Part shown: in pieces, positions 44,386 to 54,308 of the stretch
Position numbering within the stretch: the first letter of the stretch is position 1
Layout of the letters: every line of letters begins with the position of its first letter
Assembly (NCBI GenBank): GCA_944362615.1
Contig: CALVTM010000001.1
Location: 124,001 to 188,000 of the forward strand
Reading direction: 5' to 3'
Length of the DNA stretch: 64,000 nucleotides
DNA from: an uncultured Clostridia bacterium
GTDB taxonomy: Bacteria; Bacillota; Clostridia; Christensenellales; Pumilibacteraceae
Notes under the pieces: model-generated
The model's input: the letters and a program-made list of their open reading frames with translations, nothing else
The model's database searches: none
What the model was told of the DNA's origin: nothing
Translations under genes and position numbers: made by a program

Positions 44386-46113
44386 TCAGATATCGTACTC
44401 GGAAAGCATCTTTCTTACGAGTCCGGCTATCTTGTCCGCCGCTTCACCAACGGCGAACTCCGTCTTTATGCTCTTGTCTCTTGTGCTTACCTCAATTACC
44501 CCGCGCTCCTCAGTCTTCTGGCTTATCACCGCACGGACGGGTACACCGAACAGATCGGCATCCGCAAACATAAAGCCCGGACGTACCTCTCTGTCATCGT
44601 AAAGCACTTCAACGCCCGCTTTCTCAAGCGCAGCCACAAGCTCTTCCGAACGTGCACGCACTTTGTCGTCAGTTACGCGCAGATTGCAAACTTCCACCTG
44701 CCATGGAGCAATGCTTATAGGCCATATAGGGCCATATTCGTCACAGCTCTCCTGACATATGGACGCCATAAGTCTGCCTACGCCTATGCCGTAACAACCC
44801 ATTATAGGATATTTCTCGGTATTGTCGCTGTCCAGGTAAGTCATACCCATAGAGCGCGTGTACTTATCTCCCAGCTGGAAGATGTTGCCCACTTCTATGC
44901 CCTTGCTTATCGTAAGGCGCGGCTTTCCGCATACCGGACATATACCGCCGCTGCGCGCCTTGGCTACGTCCACATACTCGAACGGCTTTTTATAGTCGCG
45001 GTCAAAGTCGAAGCCAGTATAGTGATAACCTTCTTCGTTTGCGCCAGTTACAAGGTCGTGCAGATCTTTAAGCGATCTGTCTACGACTACGGTTACTTTA
45101 TCCGTAAGTCCGACGCCACCTATGAATCCGGGAACTATGCCGCTCTCTTCGTCGATCGCAGCCGCAGGGTGTATCTCCCTGCCGAGAAGATTACGGAGCT
45201 TGGTCTCATTGACCTCAGTATCCCCTCTTACGAAGACTACTATATTTTCATCGGTATCGTTATACGCATACACTACCGCTTTTGCCGTCTGTTCGGGCTT
45301 TTTACCGAGGAATGCGCATACCTCTTCGATCGTCTTTGAACCGGGAGTCGCAACCTTGACAAGAGGCGCAGACTGCGTTTCCTCGTTTACGGTTATACAT
45401 TCCGCAACTTCCATATTTGCGCTGTAACCGCAATCGGAGCATATCACGAGAGTATCTTCACCCACGTCCGAAAGCAGCATAAATTCATGAGAAATATTAC
45501 CGCCCATCATGCCCGAATCGGATTTGACGGCTATCACGTTCTTCGCGCCTGTGCGCTTGAAAATACGGACGTATGCTTCATAAGCACGCTCATAATACTT
45601 TTCAAGATCCTCCTGAGAAGTATGGAAAGAATACGCGTCCTTCATCGTAAACTCACGAACGCGGATAAGTCCGCCGCGGGCACGCGGTTCGTCGCGGAAT
45701 TTGGTCTGAAGCTGGTATATCATAAACGGATACTGTGAGTACGACTTCGCAATATGATCCGCCATGTGTACTGCCGCTTCCTCGTGCGTCATACCGAGTA
45801 CCATCTTGTTTCCGCCGCGATCCTCAAAACGCACCATTTCACTGCCTATGCTCGTGTAACGTCCGGAGCTTTGCCACAATGTCGCGGGCATGACAACCGG
45901 GAACAGTACTTCCTGACCGTCTATTCTGTCCATCTCCTCGCGTATAATGGACTGTATTTTTTTGGAAATACGTTGTGCAGGCGGTAAAAGTGAATATATA
46001 CCGCTTGCTACGGGCTTCATATACCCGCCTTTAGTCATTAATATCTGGCTTTCTATCTGACTTTCGTCCGAAACATGCTTGAGTCTTTCACCGAGAAGAT
46101 TTCTTACTTTCAT
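44386..46113 (-). CDS. proS: Prolyl-tRNA synthetase, bacterial type with editing insertion
   Basis: This class II enzyme charges tRNA-Pro. The catalytic core has RDEPRARGGLIRVREFTMKD near residue 138 (motif 2); a YbaK-like editing domain that removes alanine occupies about residues 230-395; GCYGIGVGRLMAS near 440 (motif 3) is followed by the anticodon domain. The length of 575 is typical. It has its own consensus promoter and is followed by metK. Confidence 0.97.
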   Translation of the reverse strand: MKVRNLLGERLKHVSDESQIESQILMTKGGYMKPVASGIYSLLPPAQRISKKIQSIIREEMDRIDGQEVLFPVVMPATLWQSSGRYTSIGSEMVRFEDRGGNKMVLGMTHEEAAVHMADHIAKSYSQYPFMIYQLQTKFRDEPRARGGLIRVREFTMKDAYSFHTSQEDLEKYYERAYEAYVRIFKRTGAKNVIAVKSDSGMMGGNISHEFMLLSDVGEDTLVICSDCGYSANMEVAECITVNEETQSAPLVKVATPGSKTIEEVCAFLGKKPEQTAKAVVYAYNDTDENIVVFVRGDTEVNETKLRNLLGREIHPAAAIDEESGIVPGFIGGVGLTDKVTVVVDRSLKDLHDLVTGANEEGYHYTGFDFDRDYKKPFEYVDVAKARSGGICPVCGKPRLTISKGIEVGNIFQLGDKYTRSMGMTYLDSDNTEKYPIMGCYGIGVGRLMASICQESCDEYGPIWPISIAPWQVEVCNLRVTDDKVRARSEELVAALEKAGVEVLYDDREVRPGFMFADADLFGVPVRAVISQKTEERGVIEVSTRDKSIKTEFAVGEAADKIAGLVRKMLSEYDI

Positions 46114-46142
46114 CTGTTAGCTCCGCTTTATTTTGTTAAACG

Positions 46143-46172
46143 ATTATACCGCATTGCTGCGGAAATTGTCAA
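46143..46172 (-). promoter_or_regulatory. Promoter of proS-metK
   Basis: TTGACA at 46167-46172, an 18-base spacer and TATAAT at 46143-46148 on the minus strand. Confidence 0.82.
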
Positions 46173-46191
46173 TTCTTTATCCGTCATGCGT

Positions 46192-46908
46192 TCAGTCGGC
46201 AGGTCGCACTATGCCGATCTGGCGTTCAAGATTGAATATGTTCCACGGGTATTCATCTGGCGGGAATACGCGGAAGATCATGCGCTTGTCCGTGGTCGGA
46301 TGACGGAACGACAAGTCGTATGACCACAGCGCAAGATGCCCGTACTGCTGATCGTTGCCGTATCTTATATCACCGTATATCGGACAACCTATCGTCGCCA
46401 TCTGCACTCTTATCTGATGACTTCTGCCGGTGAAAAGTCTGACATCGGCAAGATACAGCCCCTCTTCCTCACGGCTTTCAAGTACGTTGTACTCAAGCAC
46501 CGCTTTCTTTGCACCTTCCGTCGTCATCGGCACTACGCGCACCATGTTCGTCGAGCTGTCTTTAAGAAGATAGTGGACGAGCCGCGCCTTTCTTTCCCCG
46601 GGTCTTGCCGTTAGCGCAGCAAGGTACTTTTTACCGAACGAGCCGTCACGGATCTGTTCGCTGAGCCGCGCTGCGGCCTTGCTCGTTCTTGCAAACACCA
46701 TGACGCCGCCCGTCGGTCTGTCCAGACGATGTACGAGCCCGAGATATACATTGCCCGGCTTTTCGTACTTCTCTTTTATATAACTTTTCATCATGGACAG
46801 CATGTCGCCGTCACCGGATACGTCGCTCTGACTGGGTACTCCCTGCGGCTTTACCGCGACGATCACATGGTTGTCCTCGTAAAGCACTTTTATGTCGTTA
46901 TAATCCAT
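46192..46908 (-). CDS. RluA/RluD-family pseudouridine synthase
   Basis: The enzyme isomerises uridine in rRNA or tRNA. The catalytic Asp is in HRLDRPTGGVMVFA near residue 62, and the motif TGRSHQIRVQMA lies near 175. It lacks the N-terminal S4 domain of RluD, so 238 residues are enough; RluA or RluC-like targets are possible but unproven. Its ATG is one base beyond the stop of the methyltransferase gene, whose end holds its GGAG. Confidence 0.9.
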   Translation of the reverse strand: MDYNDIKVLYEDNHVIVAVKPQGVPSQSDVSGDGDMLSMMKSYIKEKYEKPGNVYLGLVHRLDRPTGGVMVFARTSKAAARLSEQIRDGSFGKKYLAALTARPGERKARLVHYLLKDSSTNMVRVVPMTTEGAKKAVLEYNVLESREEEGLYLADVRLFTGRSHQIRVQMATIGCPIYGDIRYGNDQQYGHLALWSYDLSFRHPTTDKRMIFRVFPPDEYPWNIFNLERQIGIVRPAD

Positions 46909-46909
46909 T

Positions 46910-47761
46910 TTAAGTTCTCCACAGCCCCGTGCATCCGCAGGGCAGTTTTATACCTCTGTCACCTGTAGGCAACGTAAGTTCGTATGCTTCCACCTCGCCT
47001 TCCGGCAGGTATACTCTGAGTATGTTTTCCAATACAGTGGGCTGCAGACCCGTAGTATATGAATTTATCAGGAAAAACAACGGGTCTTCGGATAACAGTC
47101 CCGCCGCTTCGGATACAAGCTCGCAAATGTTATCTTCCAGTTTCCACATTTCTCCACCCGGACCTCTTCCGTATGACGGCGGATCCATCAGAATCGCGTT
47201 ATACCTGTTACCGCGGCGCTTTTCACGCGCAACGAATTTGGAACAGTCGTCCACTATATACCTTATTCCGTCCTCAGGACACGCCGACAGACGCGCGTTC
47301 TGTCCGCAGCGCTCAACCATGTTCTTTGCGGCATCAACGTGCGTGACTTTCGCTCCTGCCGCAGCCAAAGCGACCGACGCGCCGCCGGTATAGCCGAACA
47401 GATTGAGCACCGTCGGTCTGCCGCCCGCGTTTTTCACAAGCCCCGTCATTACGTCCCAGTTGTACGCTTGCTCGGGAAACAGTCCGGTGTGCTTGAATCC
47501 CATAGGCTTTATAAGGAATTTCAGAGAACCGTAGCTCACCGTCCATTCCTGAGGCATTCTGCGCTTTATGTCCCATCTTCCGCCGCCCGTGCTTGAACGC
47601 ACATAACGCGCACAGAGTCCCGGGTATCCGGCAAGCGGGAAAGGCGCTTCCCAGATCGCCTGCGGATCCGGGCGCAAAAGCACGACGTCTCCCCAGCGTT
47701 CCAGTTTTTCACCGCCGCCTGTCGCTATTATTTCATAATCAGTCCACTTTTCAGTCTGCAT
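46910..47761 (-). CDS. RlmI-like SAM-dependent RNA methyltransferase
   Basis: A Rossmann methyltransferase with LNLFGYTGGASVALAAAGA near residue 118, the DAAKNMVERCGQNA motif and the catalytic block MDPPSYGRGPGG near 192. This is the pattern of class I 23S rRNA cytosine or guanine methylases (RlmI/RlmK type). The N-terminal PUA-like domain is short. It sits directly before the pseudouridine synthase, so both probably modify rRNA. Confidence 0.85.
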   Translation of the reverse strand: MQTEKWTDYEIIATGGGEKLERWGDVVLLRPDPQAIWEAPFPLAGYPGLCARYVRSSTGGGRWDIKRRMPQEWTVSYGSLKFLIKPMGFKHTGLFPEQAYNWDVMTGLVKNAGGRPTVLNLFGYTGGASVALAAAGAKVTHVDAAKNMVERCGQNARLSACPEDGIRYIVDDCSKFVAREKRRGNRYNAILMDPPSYGRGPGGEMWKLEDNICELVSEAAGLLSEDPLFFLINSYTTGLQPTVLENILRVYLPEGEVEAYELTLPTGDRGIKLPCGCTGLWRT

Positions 47762-47783
47762 ATCAAATACCGTATATGCCGCT

Positions 47784-48428
47784 TCAGCCTATGAATTTGG
47801 ATATATCCGACTTACGGCACATTACCATAAGCCGCTCTTCCGTATCAAAAATATGCTCCGCACTCGGCAGAGGTATCAGCTTATCTCCCTTCTTTACCGC
47901 AAGTATGTTAAGGTTATACTTGGAACGCACGTCTTTTTCGCGTATCGATTTACCCTCCCAGCCCTTCGGCATCGGTATCTCGTATATCGCATATTCGGGC
48001 GTAAGCTGTACATAGTCGAACATGTTGTTCGCACTGTAAAGCACCGCGGTGCGTTCCGCCACCTGCTTCTCGGCAAACACTACTTCGTCCGCACCGTTGC
48101 GAAGTAAGAATTTTTCCTGTATTTCCGTGCAGGCGCATGCAAGCACATGGTGCGCTCCGCCCTCTTTCAGCAAAGACGTGGTCTGTAGTGAAGACTGGAA
48201 GTTTTCACATATAGCAACTACGCATAAATCAAAATTGTCTATTCCCAGACTGTCAAGCACCGATTCTTTTGTCGCATCGCCTATGCGCGATGTAGTAACG
48301 TACGGGGTGATCTCGCTGATTTTTTCCTCGTTGATATCCATCGCCATGACATGATTCCCGAGATCGGTGAACTTCTTGGCAAGGAATTTACCGAATTTTC
48401 CCATTCCGATTATAAGTATGGATTTCAT
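47784..48428 (-). CDS. ktrA: KtrA-type potassium channel regulatory subunit
   Basis: The cytosolic RCK protein gates the KtrB channel by binding ATP/ADP, and c-di-AMP through its C-terminal domain in relatives. The N-terminal RCK domain has GMGKFGKFLAKKFTDLG and AMDINEEK; the RCK_C domain occupies residues 135-214. The length is 214. It lies 57 bases behind ktrB and belongs to one operon with it. Confidence 0.94.
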   Translation of the reverse strand: MKSILIIGMGKFGKFLAKKFTDLGNHVMAMDINEEKISEITPYVTTSRIGDATKESVLDSLGIDNFDLCVVAICENFQSSLQTTSLLKEGGAHHVLACACTEIQEKFLLRNGADEVVFAEKQVAERTAVLYSANNMFDYVQLTPEYAIYEIPMPKGWEGKSIREKDVRSKYNLNILAVKKGDKLIPLPSAEHIFDTEERLMVMCRKSDISKFIG

Positions 48429-48485
48429 TCTGTCTCCTTATATGCGCATTGCGCTTTACCAGATCGCCTGCCCGCTATGCGACGA

Positions 48486-49817
48486 TCATCCGATTCTGAC
48501 GCTTTCCATGGGAAGCATTGCAGCCGGCTCGGACGGCGCCTTGAAACACAACATGAACGTAAGACATCCGACTCGTCCCAGATACATAAGCAGAGCTAAC
48601 ACTACCAACGACCCTTCGCACAAGTACGGGGTTATTCCGAGAGTAAGCCCTACCGTTCCTATTCCCGACGCAACTTCAAAAACCACTTCGGTCAGAGTTA
48701 TCGCATCGTTGTTCATTTCCATAAGACTTATGATTATCACTGCAAGTATTGCCGTGATAAGATACATTGTAACGAACTGCGTCGCCGTTTTGATATTCTG
48801 CTCGTCGATACGTCTTCCGAATGCTTCAACCGAGTTCTTTCTGCGCACAATGGAAAGCAGCGACAGAAACAATACTGCAAACGTATTGACTTTTATTCCT
48901 CCGGCAGTAGATCCGGATGCGCCGCCTACCACCATAAGTATTATAGTTATAAATACCGTTACATTACGCACATTACCCAGGTCAAGTATATTGAAGCCTG
49001 CCGTTCTCGGAGATACTGCGGTGAAAAAAGATGAGAATATCCTTTCCTGCAGCGAAAGATCCGTCTCCGCGCACATTATGATGAGTGTAGGTATAATGAT
49101 AAACAAAGCTGTTGTGATAAGCACGAGCTTTGTGTGCAGACTGTAATGCGAAACATGATGACGGTTGTTCCGTATGTCCTGCCATACAAAAAAGCCCAGT
49201 CCGCCGATGATTATCAGCAGCGGCACCGTGATGCAAACTATCGGATTTCCGGAAAACTCCGTGAGCGATATGAATTCGCCGTTACCGCGTCCGCCCATAA
49301 GGTCGAAACCCGCATTGCAAAACGACGATATGCCTATAAATACGGCAATCCATATACCCTCCGCCCCGTATTTCGGAACGAACGCGAAACTGAGCGCAAA
49401 CGCGCCGAGGAGTTCAAACACAAGCGTACCGACAAATATCGTACCCGTAAGCCGCGCCATTCCGCTAAGCTCCGGTGCCGCTACCGCTTCCTGCATTACC
49501 GTTCTGCTTTTCAGGCTTATCTTCTTTCCCGCAAGACGCAGAAAACCAAAAACAAACGTCATAAATCCTACGCCGCCTGTCTGGATAAGAAGAAGTATGA
49601 CGATCTGTCCAAATAATGACCAGTGTGCATTTGTATCTACCGGTATGAGTCCGGTAACGCACGAAGCGGATACCGTAACGAACATAGCATCGATAAACGA
49701 AGTCATTTCTCCGCTTTTCGATGATATCGGCAGTATCAGCAATATCGTGCCTACAATTATAATCCCGAGGAAACCGAGTACAAGCAACCGTGCGGGTGTC
49801 ATTCGGATCTTATGCAA
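48486..49817 (-). CDS. ktrB: KtrB-type potassium uptake membrane protein
   Basis: The protein conducts potassium (with sodium) through four pore loops of the TrkH/KtrB family. The filter loops carry VSASCVTGLI near residue 50 and the later loops SFCNAGFDLMGG, SPRTAGFN and ASGIGTVGLTLG. About ten membrane helices fill 443 residues. Translation starts at a TTG at 49817 with AAGGAAGG just before it. A promoter lies about 45 bases upstream. Confidence 0.95.
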   Translation of the reverse strand: MHKIRMTPARLLVLGFLGIIIVGTILLILPISSKSGEMTSFIDAMFVTVSASCVTGLIPVDTNAHWSLFGQIVILLLIQTGGVGFMTFVFGFLRLAGKKISLKSRTVMQEAVAAPELSGMARLTGTIFVGTLVFELLGAFALSFAFVPKYGAEGIWIAVFIGISSFCNAGFDLMGGRGNGEFISLTEFSGNPIVCITVPLLIIIGGLGFFVWQDIRNNRHHVSHYSLHTKLVLITTALFIIIPTLIIMCAETDLSLQERIFSSFFTAVSPRTAGFNILDLGNVRNVTVFITIILMVVGGASGSTAGGIKVNTFAVLFLSLLSIVRRKNSVEAFGRRIDEQNIKTATQFVTMYLITAILAVIIISLMEMNNDAITLTEVVFEVASGIGTVGLTLGITPYLCEGSLVVLALLMYLGRVGCLTFMLCFKAPSEPAAMLPMESVRIG

Positions 49818-49859
49818 TATACATCCTTCCTTTTACGCAGCAAAGCTACGTTATTAAAA

Positions 49860-49888
49860 ATTATATCATATAGCCGTCACATTTGCAA
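49860..49888 (-). promoter_or_regulatory. Promoter of ktrB-ktrA
   Basis: TTGCAA at 49883-49888, a 17-base spacer and TATAAT at 49860-49865 with TGA before it, on the minus strand. The leader is too short for a c-di-AMP riboswitch. Confidence 0.72.
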
Positions 49889-49973
49889 TCAAAATAACAT
49901 ATATTATTATTTAACGAAATATACAGCCCCTTTATGTATTTTTCAGCTTTATGTATCACCAATAACTGTAAAG

Positions 49974-49999
49974 ACAAAAACGGAGGCGTCAGCCCCCGT
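49974..49999 (-). terminator. ileS terminator
   Basis: GCCCCCGT at 49992-49999 pairs with 49980-49987 across a 4-base loop (one G-T pair); on the minus strand five T follow. Confidence 0.75.
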
Positions 50000-50007
50000 C
50001 TTCATCG

Positions 50008-53000
50008 TTACTTTTTACGGCGCAGTCCTATCGTAACCTTTTCGCCGTTTATATCCCATTCTTTTATAAAATCGCCGACTTCGGACATTCCGTCGCAAAG
50101 CACGTCCGACTTTATCTCATCGATATACTTCTCGGACGCTTTGAGCACCGTTTCGCTGCCCGTAAGACTGAGAAGTATATGATCGGTCACTTCAAAACCG
50201 CTCTCTTTACGCATCGTCTGTATCTTGCTGACCAGCTCACGGACATAGCCCTCTTCCCTGAGTTCGGGGGTTATCTCACAGTCAAGTACGACCGTAAGAC
50301 CTTTATCCGACTGGGAGTTGTATCTTCCGCCAGACGAAGCGGATATGAGCATATCCTCTTCGGCAAGGCTTACAGGCTCGCCGTTCACATAGAAGTCATA
50401 GGTGCCGCCGCCCCTGACCGCAGCTACCGCTTCGTCCGGATGTCCGGAGAGCTGTGCGCGTATTCCGCCGAGCAGTTTACCGTACTTGGGTCCTACTGTC
50501 TTGAGCTGAGGCTTTACTTCATAAGTAATGTACTCTTCAGCGCTGTCCGCAAACTCTATCTTCTTGACATTGAGCTCGCCTTCAAGTACTTCGGCAAGTT
50601 CCTCGTCAAGCGCGTTCGCATCCGATCCGCAGAGTATCAGACGGGAAAGCGGCTGACGGTTCTTTATCACCGCTGCATTGCGCGCAGCACGTCCGAGATT
50701 TGCCGCCGTGAGCACCAGCTCCATACCGCGCTCAAGCTCCTTGTCCACTCTCGACATATCCGCTACCGGATAATCGCATAAGTGTACGGATGCGGGAGCA
50801 TCGGCATTTACGCTCTTCACTATATTGCGGTATATGCTCTCGCTCATGAACGGGATAAACGGAGCCGTAAGACGCGCAAGCGTTTCAAGAACGGTGTGCA
50901 GCGTCATGTACGCAGCCTTCTTGTCCTCCGTCATACCGCCGCCCCAGTACCTTTCACGGCAACGGCGCACATACCAGTTAGACAGTTCGTCCGTAAACTC
51001 CTGTATCTCGCGGGCAGGCTCTGTTATGCGGTACTCATCAAGGCACTTGTCAACATAAGCGACAAGCGTATTCAGTCTGGAGAGCACCCACTTATCCATA
51101 AGAGACAGTTTGCAGTCCTCAAGCTTATACTTGCTCGGGTCGAATTTATCTATCTCTGCATACAGCACATAAAATCCGTATGTGTTCCAGAGCGTTCCGA
51201 GGAACTTTCTCTGAACTTCACTGACCGCCTCTCCGTAAAACCTCGACGGGAGCCACGGATTGGATATCGTATAGAAATACCAGCGCACGGCGTCCGCTCC
51301 CTGTTTGCCGAGTATCTCGAAAGGATCGACGACGTTGCCGAGATGTTTGCTCTGCTTTATTCCGTTCTTGTCAAGGACGTGACCGAGAACTATGCAGTTC
51401 TTGAACGGCGCTCTGCCGAACATAAGCGTGGACACCGCTTCAAGAGTATAGAACCAGCCGCGGGTTTGGTCTACGGCTTCACTGATGAAATCCGCCGGGA
51501 ACGTCTCATCGAACAGATCTTTGTTTTCAAACGGATAGTGATACTGCGCGAAAGGCATCGAGCCGGAATCGTACCAGCAGTCGATAACTTCGGGAGTGCG
51601 GTGCATAGTACCGCCGCACGAACACTTCCACGTGACTTTATCCACATACGGCTTATGAAGCTCTATGTCCTCTTTGAGTCCGCCTTTTTCACGCAGCTCT
51701 TTACGGCTGCCTATTGCTTCCATCTTGCCGCACTTGTCGCATACCCATATCGGAAGAGGAGTTCCCCAGTACCTTTCACGCGAAAGTCCCCAGTCAATGA
51801 CGTTCTCAAGGAAATTGCCCATACGTCCGGAGCCTATTCCGGGCGGTATCCAGTTTACCGTATTGTTATTAGCAACAAGCTCGTCGCGCAGCGCCGTCAT
51901 CTTGATGAACCAGCTCGAACGCGCGTAGTACAGAAGCGGCGTGTCACAACGCCAGCAGAACGGGTAGCTGTGCATGAACTTGAGACGCGACTGAAGCAGT
52001 CCGCGCTTTTCAAGATCGCTCATTATTGGCGCATCGGCTTCCTTGCAGAACATGCCGGTGAATTCTCCGCAGCCGTCTACAAACTTACCGTCCGGTCCTA
52101 CCATCTGCACGAAAGGCAGATCGTATTTCCTGCCCACCTTGCTGTCGTCCTCACCGAACGCGGGCGCTATGTGAACTACTCCGGTACCGTCTGTAAGCGT
52201 TACGTAATCATCGCAGGTTACATAGTATGCCTTCTCTCCGCTCTTGAGTTTATAGAAGTCGAAAAGCGGCTCATACTCGGTGTACTCGTACTCCGAGCCC
52301 TTCTTAACGCTTATCGTATTGTACGCTCCGAAATGTTTGTCTACGAGCGCAGTCGCAAGAATATAATGCTTTCCGTCACACTCGATCTCACTGTAATCCT
52401 CGTTCGCGTTCATACAAAGCGCAACATTGGAAGGAAGCGTCCACGGCGTTGTGGTCCATGCGAGTATATAAGTATTATCTCTGCCCTTTACCTTGAAACG
52501 CGCGGTGCATGACGTTTCCTCAACGTCCTTGTATCCCTGAGCGACCTCATGAGAAGCAAGCGCCGTTCCGCAACGAGGGCAGTAAGGCACTATTTTATAA
52601 CCCTTATATATCAGTCCGCGGTCGAATATGCTCTTAAGGCTCCACCACTCGGACTCTATATAATTATCGTCATAAGTGATGTACGGATGCTCCATGTCAG
52701 CCCAGTAGCCTACCATGTCGCTCATCTTTTCCCAAAGCTCTTTATACTTCCAGACGCTCTCTTTGCACTTCTTGACGAAAGGCTCGATACCGTATTTCTC
52801 TATCTGCTCCTTTCCGTCCATGCCGAGGGATTTCTCCACTTCCAGCTCTACAGGAAGTCCGTGCGTGTCCCACCCTGCCTTGCGCAGAACGTGGTATCCT
52901 TTCATCGTCTTGTAGCGCGGTATTATATCCTTCATGACGCGCGTAAGAACGTGACCTATATGCGGCTTTCCGTTAGCCGTCGGTGGTCCGTCATAAAAGG

Positions 53001-53124
53001 AAAACTCTCTTCCGCCTTCGCGGGAGGTTATACTCTTGTGAAAGATGTCGTTCTCTTTCCAGAATTCCGTTACCTGTTTCTCTCGCGTAACAAAATCCAG
53101 ATTACTGTCTACTTTTTCGTACAT
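50008..53124 (-). CDS. ileS: Isoleucyl-tRNA synthetase
   Basis: This class I enzyme charges tRNA-Ile. PPTANGKPHIGHVLTR (HIGH motif) is near residue 47, and the editing domain lies at about 180-390. The signature loop reads KQSKHLGNVVDP, where KMSKS or KMSKH is usual; the Met is replaced by Gln. Size (1038) and sequence resemble type 2 IleRS of Clostridia and eukaryotes, which tend to resist mupirocin; that link is family knowledge. A single-gene unit with its own promoter; no T-box is present. Confidence 0.95.
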   Translation of the reverse strand: MYEKVDSNLDFVTREKQVTEFWKENDIFHKSITSREGGREFSFYDGPPTANGKPHIGHVLTRVMKDIIPRYKTMKGYHVLRKAGWDTHGLPVELEVEKSLGMDGKEQIEKYGIEPFVKKCKESVWKYKELWEKMSDMVGYWADMEHPYITYDDNYIESEWWSLKSIFDRGLIYKGYKIVPYCPRCGTALASHEVAQGYKDVEETSCTARFKVKGRDNTYILAWTTTPWTLPSNVALCMNANEDYSEIECDGKHYILATALVDKHFGAYNTISVKKGSEYEYTEYEPLFDFYKLKSGEKAYYVTCDDYVTLTDGTGVVHIAPAFGEDDSKVGRKYDLPFVQMVGPDGKFVDGCGEFTGMFCKEADAPIMSDLEKRGLLQSRLKFMHSYPFCWRCDTPLLYYARSSWFIKMTALRDELVANNNTVNWIPPGIGSGRMGNFLENVIDWGLSRERYWGTPLPIWVCDKCGKMEAIGSRKELREKGGLKEDIELHKPYVDKVTWKCSCGGTMHRTPEVIDCWYDSGSMPFAQYHYPFENKDLFDETFPADFISEAVDQTRGWFYTLEAVSTLMFGRAPFKNCIVLGHVLDKNGIKQSKHLGNVVDPFEILGKQGADAVRWYFYTISNPWLPSRFYGEAVSEVQRKFLGTLWNTYGFYVLYAEIDKFDPSKYKLEDCKLSLMDKWVLSRLNTLVAYVDKCLDEYRITEPAREIQEFTDELSNWYVRRCRERYWGGGMTEDKKAAYMTLHTVLETLARLTAPFIPFMSESIYRNIVKSVNADAPASVHLCDYPVADMSRVDKELERGMELVLTAANLGRAARNAAVIKNRQPLSRLILCGSDANALDEELAEVLEGELNVKKIEFADSAEEYITYEVKPQLKTVGPKYGKLLGGIRAQLSGHPDEAVAAVRGGGTYDFYVNGEPVSLAEEDMLISASSGGRYNSQSDKGLTVVLDCEITPELREEGYVRELVSKIQTMRKESGFEVTDHILLSLTGSETVLKASEKYIDEIKSDVLCDGMSEVGDFIKEWDINGEKVTIGLRRKK

Positions 53125-53158
53125 ATCGACTTTTTCCGTCCCGATTCAATATAAGTAA

Positions 53159-53187
53159 ATTTTATGCAAAATCAGCTGTTTTGTCAA
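53159..53187 (-). promoter_or_regulatory. ileS promoter
   Basis: TTGACA at 53182-53187, a 17-base spacer and TAAAAT at 53159-53164 on the minus strand; the leader is about 30 bases. Confidence 0.82.
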
Positions 53188-53197
53188 TCATTTTGAT

Positions 53198-53959
53198 TTA
53201 CAGTAGGCAAAATAGCACGCTGCATATCATAAGTACGCTTCCCGCAAGCACAAATAAGTGCCAGATTGCGTGGTTGTACGGTATTTTGTCTATCTTGTAA
53301 AAAGGCACTCCCGCCGTATAAGCTATTCCTCCGAGCAGAAGCAGCACAAATGCCGAAGTCGGAAGCGCAAGCACAAGATGATATACTCTGAAAATTATCA
53401 TCCAGCCCATGACGATATATGCTATCAGCGTGAATATCTTGAACTTTTCCACGCTGACCCCGTTAAGCGCTATTATGACTATCGCAAGCACGCCTTCTAC
53501 GGACGCTATCACTATCCCCCAGACGGTATCGGCAGGCTGATCCGTTCCGCGGTTTATCAGTCCGACTATCGAGTATACAAGATATGATCCGGCTATCAGC
53601 AAAGCTATCGAGCAGTGATCAAATCTGCGCATGACAGCGCGCGCCGTCGTACCGGGCTTGCAGCTGTGATATATCGCGCTCATGATATAAGTTACCAGAA
53701 GAGAAAAAGTGAATATCGCCGTACCGACGATTGCCGAAGCGCCGTACTCCCCGCCGGCTACGCCGATACAGGATTTTATTATCATGAGTACGCCGAAAAC
53801 GCCGCACACCGCTGCTCCGAAAATGTGCGTCGCTATATTGAGTTTCTCTTCCTTCGGAGAGTATACCTTTTCCGCCTTCTTAGGCTTCTTGCCGCCTTTA
53901 CGATCTTCCGGACGCCCGGTAGTCTCGTTAATGTTTGTATGCGCGGTTACGTCATTCAT
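53198..53959 (-). CDS. Hemolysin III/PAQR-family membrane protein
   Basis: Seven membrane helices carry the family pattern: THIFGAAVCGVFG, YHSCKPG, MRRFDHCSIALLIAGSY and the late HAIWHLFVLAGS with conserved His residues. Members are membrane hydrolases or stress-related proteins; the name hemolysin III is historical. I prefer the ATG at 53959 (AGGAG 12 bases before it). An alternative GTG at 54055 overlaps the acpP stop and would add 32 residues that look unlike the family. It follows acpP and is co-transcribed with it. Confidence 0.82.
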   Translation of the reverse strand: MNDVTAHTNINETTGRPEDRKGGKKPKKAEKVYSPKEEKLNIATHIFGAAVCGVFGVLMIIKSCIGVAGGEYGASAIVGTAIFTFSLLVTYIMSAIYHSCKPGTTARAVMRRFDHCSIALLIAGSYLVYSIVGLINRGTDQPADTVWGIVIASVEGVLAIVIIALNGVSVEKFKIFTLIAYIVMGWMIIFRVYHLVLALPTSAFVLLLLGGIAYTAGVPFYKIDKIPYNHAIWHLFVLAGSVLMICSVLFCLL

Positions 53960-54051
53960 ATTCTGCGATAACTCCTGCCGCATCACCGATCTAACAGTTA
54001 CGCCCGGGGCATCCGCGCCGCAAATGCAGCGCGGTGTCCTTACGGGTTTTA

Positions 54052-54282
54052 TCACTGTTTTACATTCTCTTCAAGATATTTTACAAGTCCGCCTACCGTT
54101 TCAAGTGATTCCACTACGTCATCCGGTATGGTTATATTATATTCCTGCTCAAGAGCAAACAGAAGCTCGACTACGGTGAGTGAGTCGGCATTAAGATCCG
54201 TTCTGATATTCGTGTCCATTGTTATTGCGGACTTGTCTACTTTAAGATATTCGGACAGCTTGTCCACGATCTTTTCAAACAT
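54052..54282 (-). CDS. acpP: Acyl carrier protein
   Basis: The protein carries acyl groups on phosphopantetheine during fatty acid synthesis. The attachment Ser is in NADSLTVVELLFALE near residue 34. The 76 residues are mostly acidic helices. AAAGGAG lies six bases before the ATG. No fatty-acid enzyme genes adjoin it here. Confidence 0.97.
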   Translation of the reverse strand: MFEKIVDKLSEYLKVDKSAITMDTNIRTDLNADSLTVVELLFALEQEYNITIPDDVVESLETVGGLVKYLEENVKQ

Positions 54283-54308
54283 GGTATTCTCCTTTCGACA
54301 TTTTTGTT

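Noticed and set aside
49818..50007. c-di-AMP riboswitch upstream of ktrB
   Set aside because: The promoter lies about 45 bases from the start codon, leaving no room for the aptamer; conserved blocks are absent.
51640..51660. A TTATCCACA-like DnaA box
   Set aside because: It is a single match inside the ileS coding sequence and far from other boxes, so chance is the simplest explanation.
53125..53197. T-box leader for ileS (and likewise for glyS, alaS and proS)
   Set aside because: All these leaders are shorter than about 40 bases and lack the T-box sequence and specifier stem.
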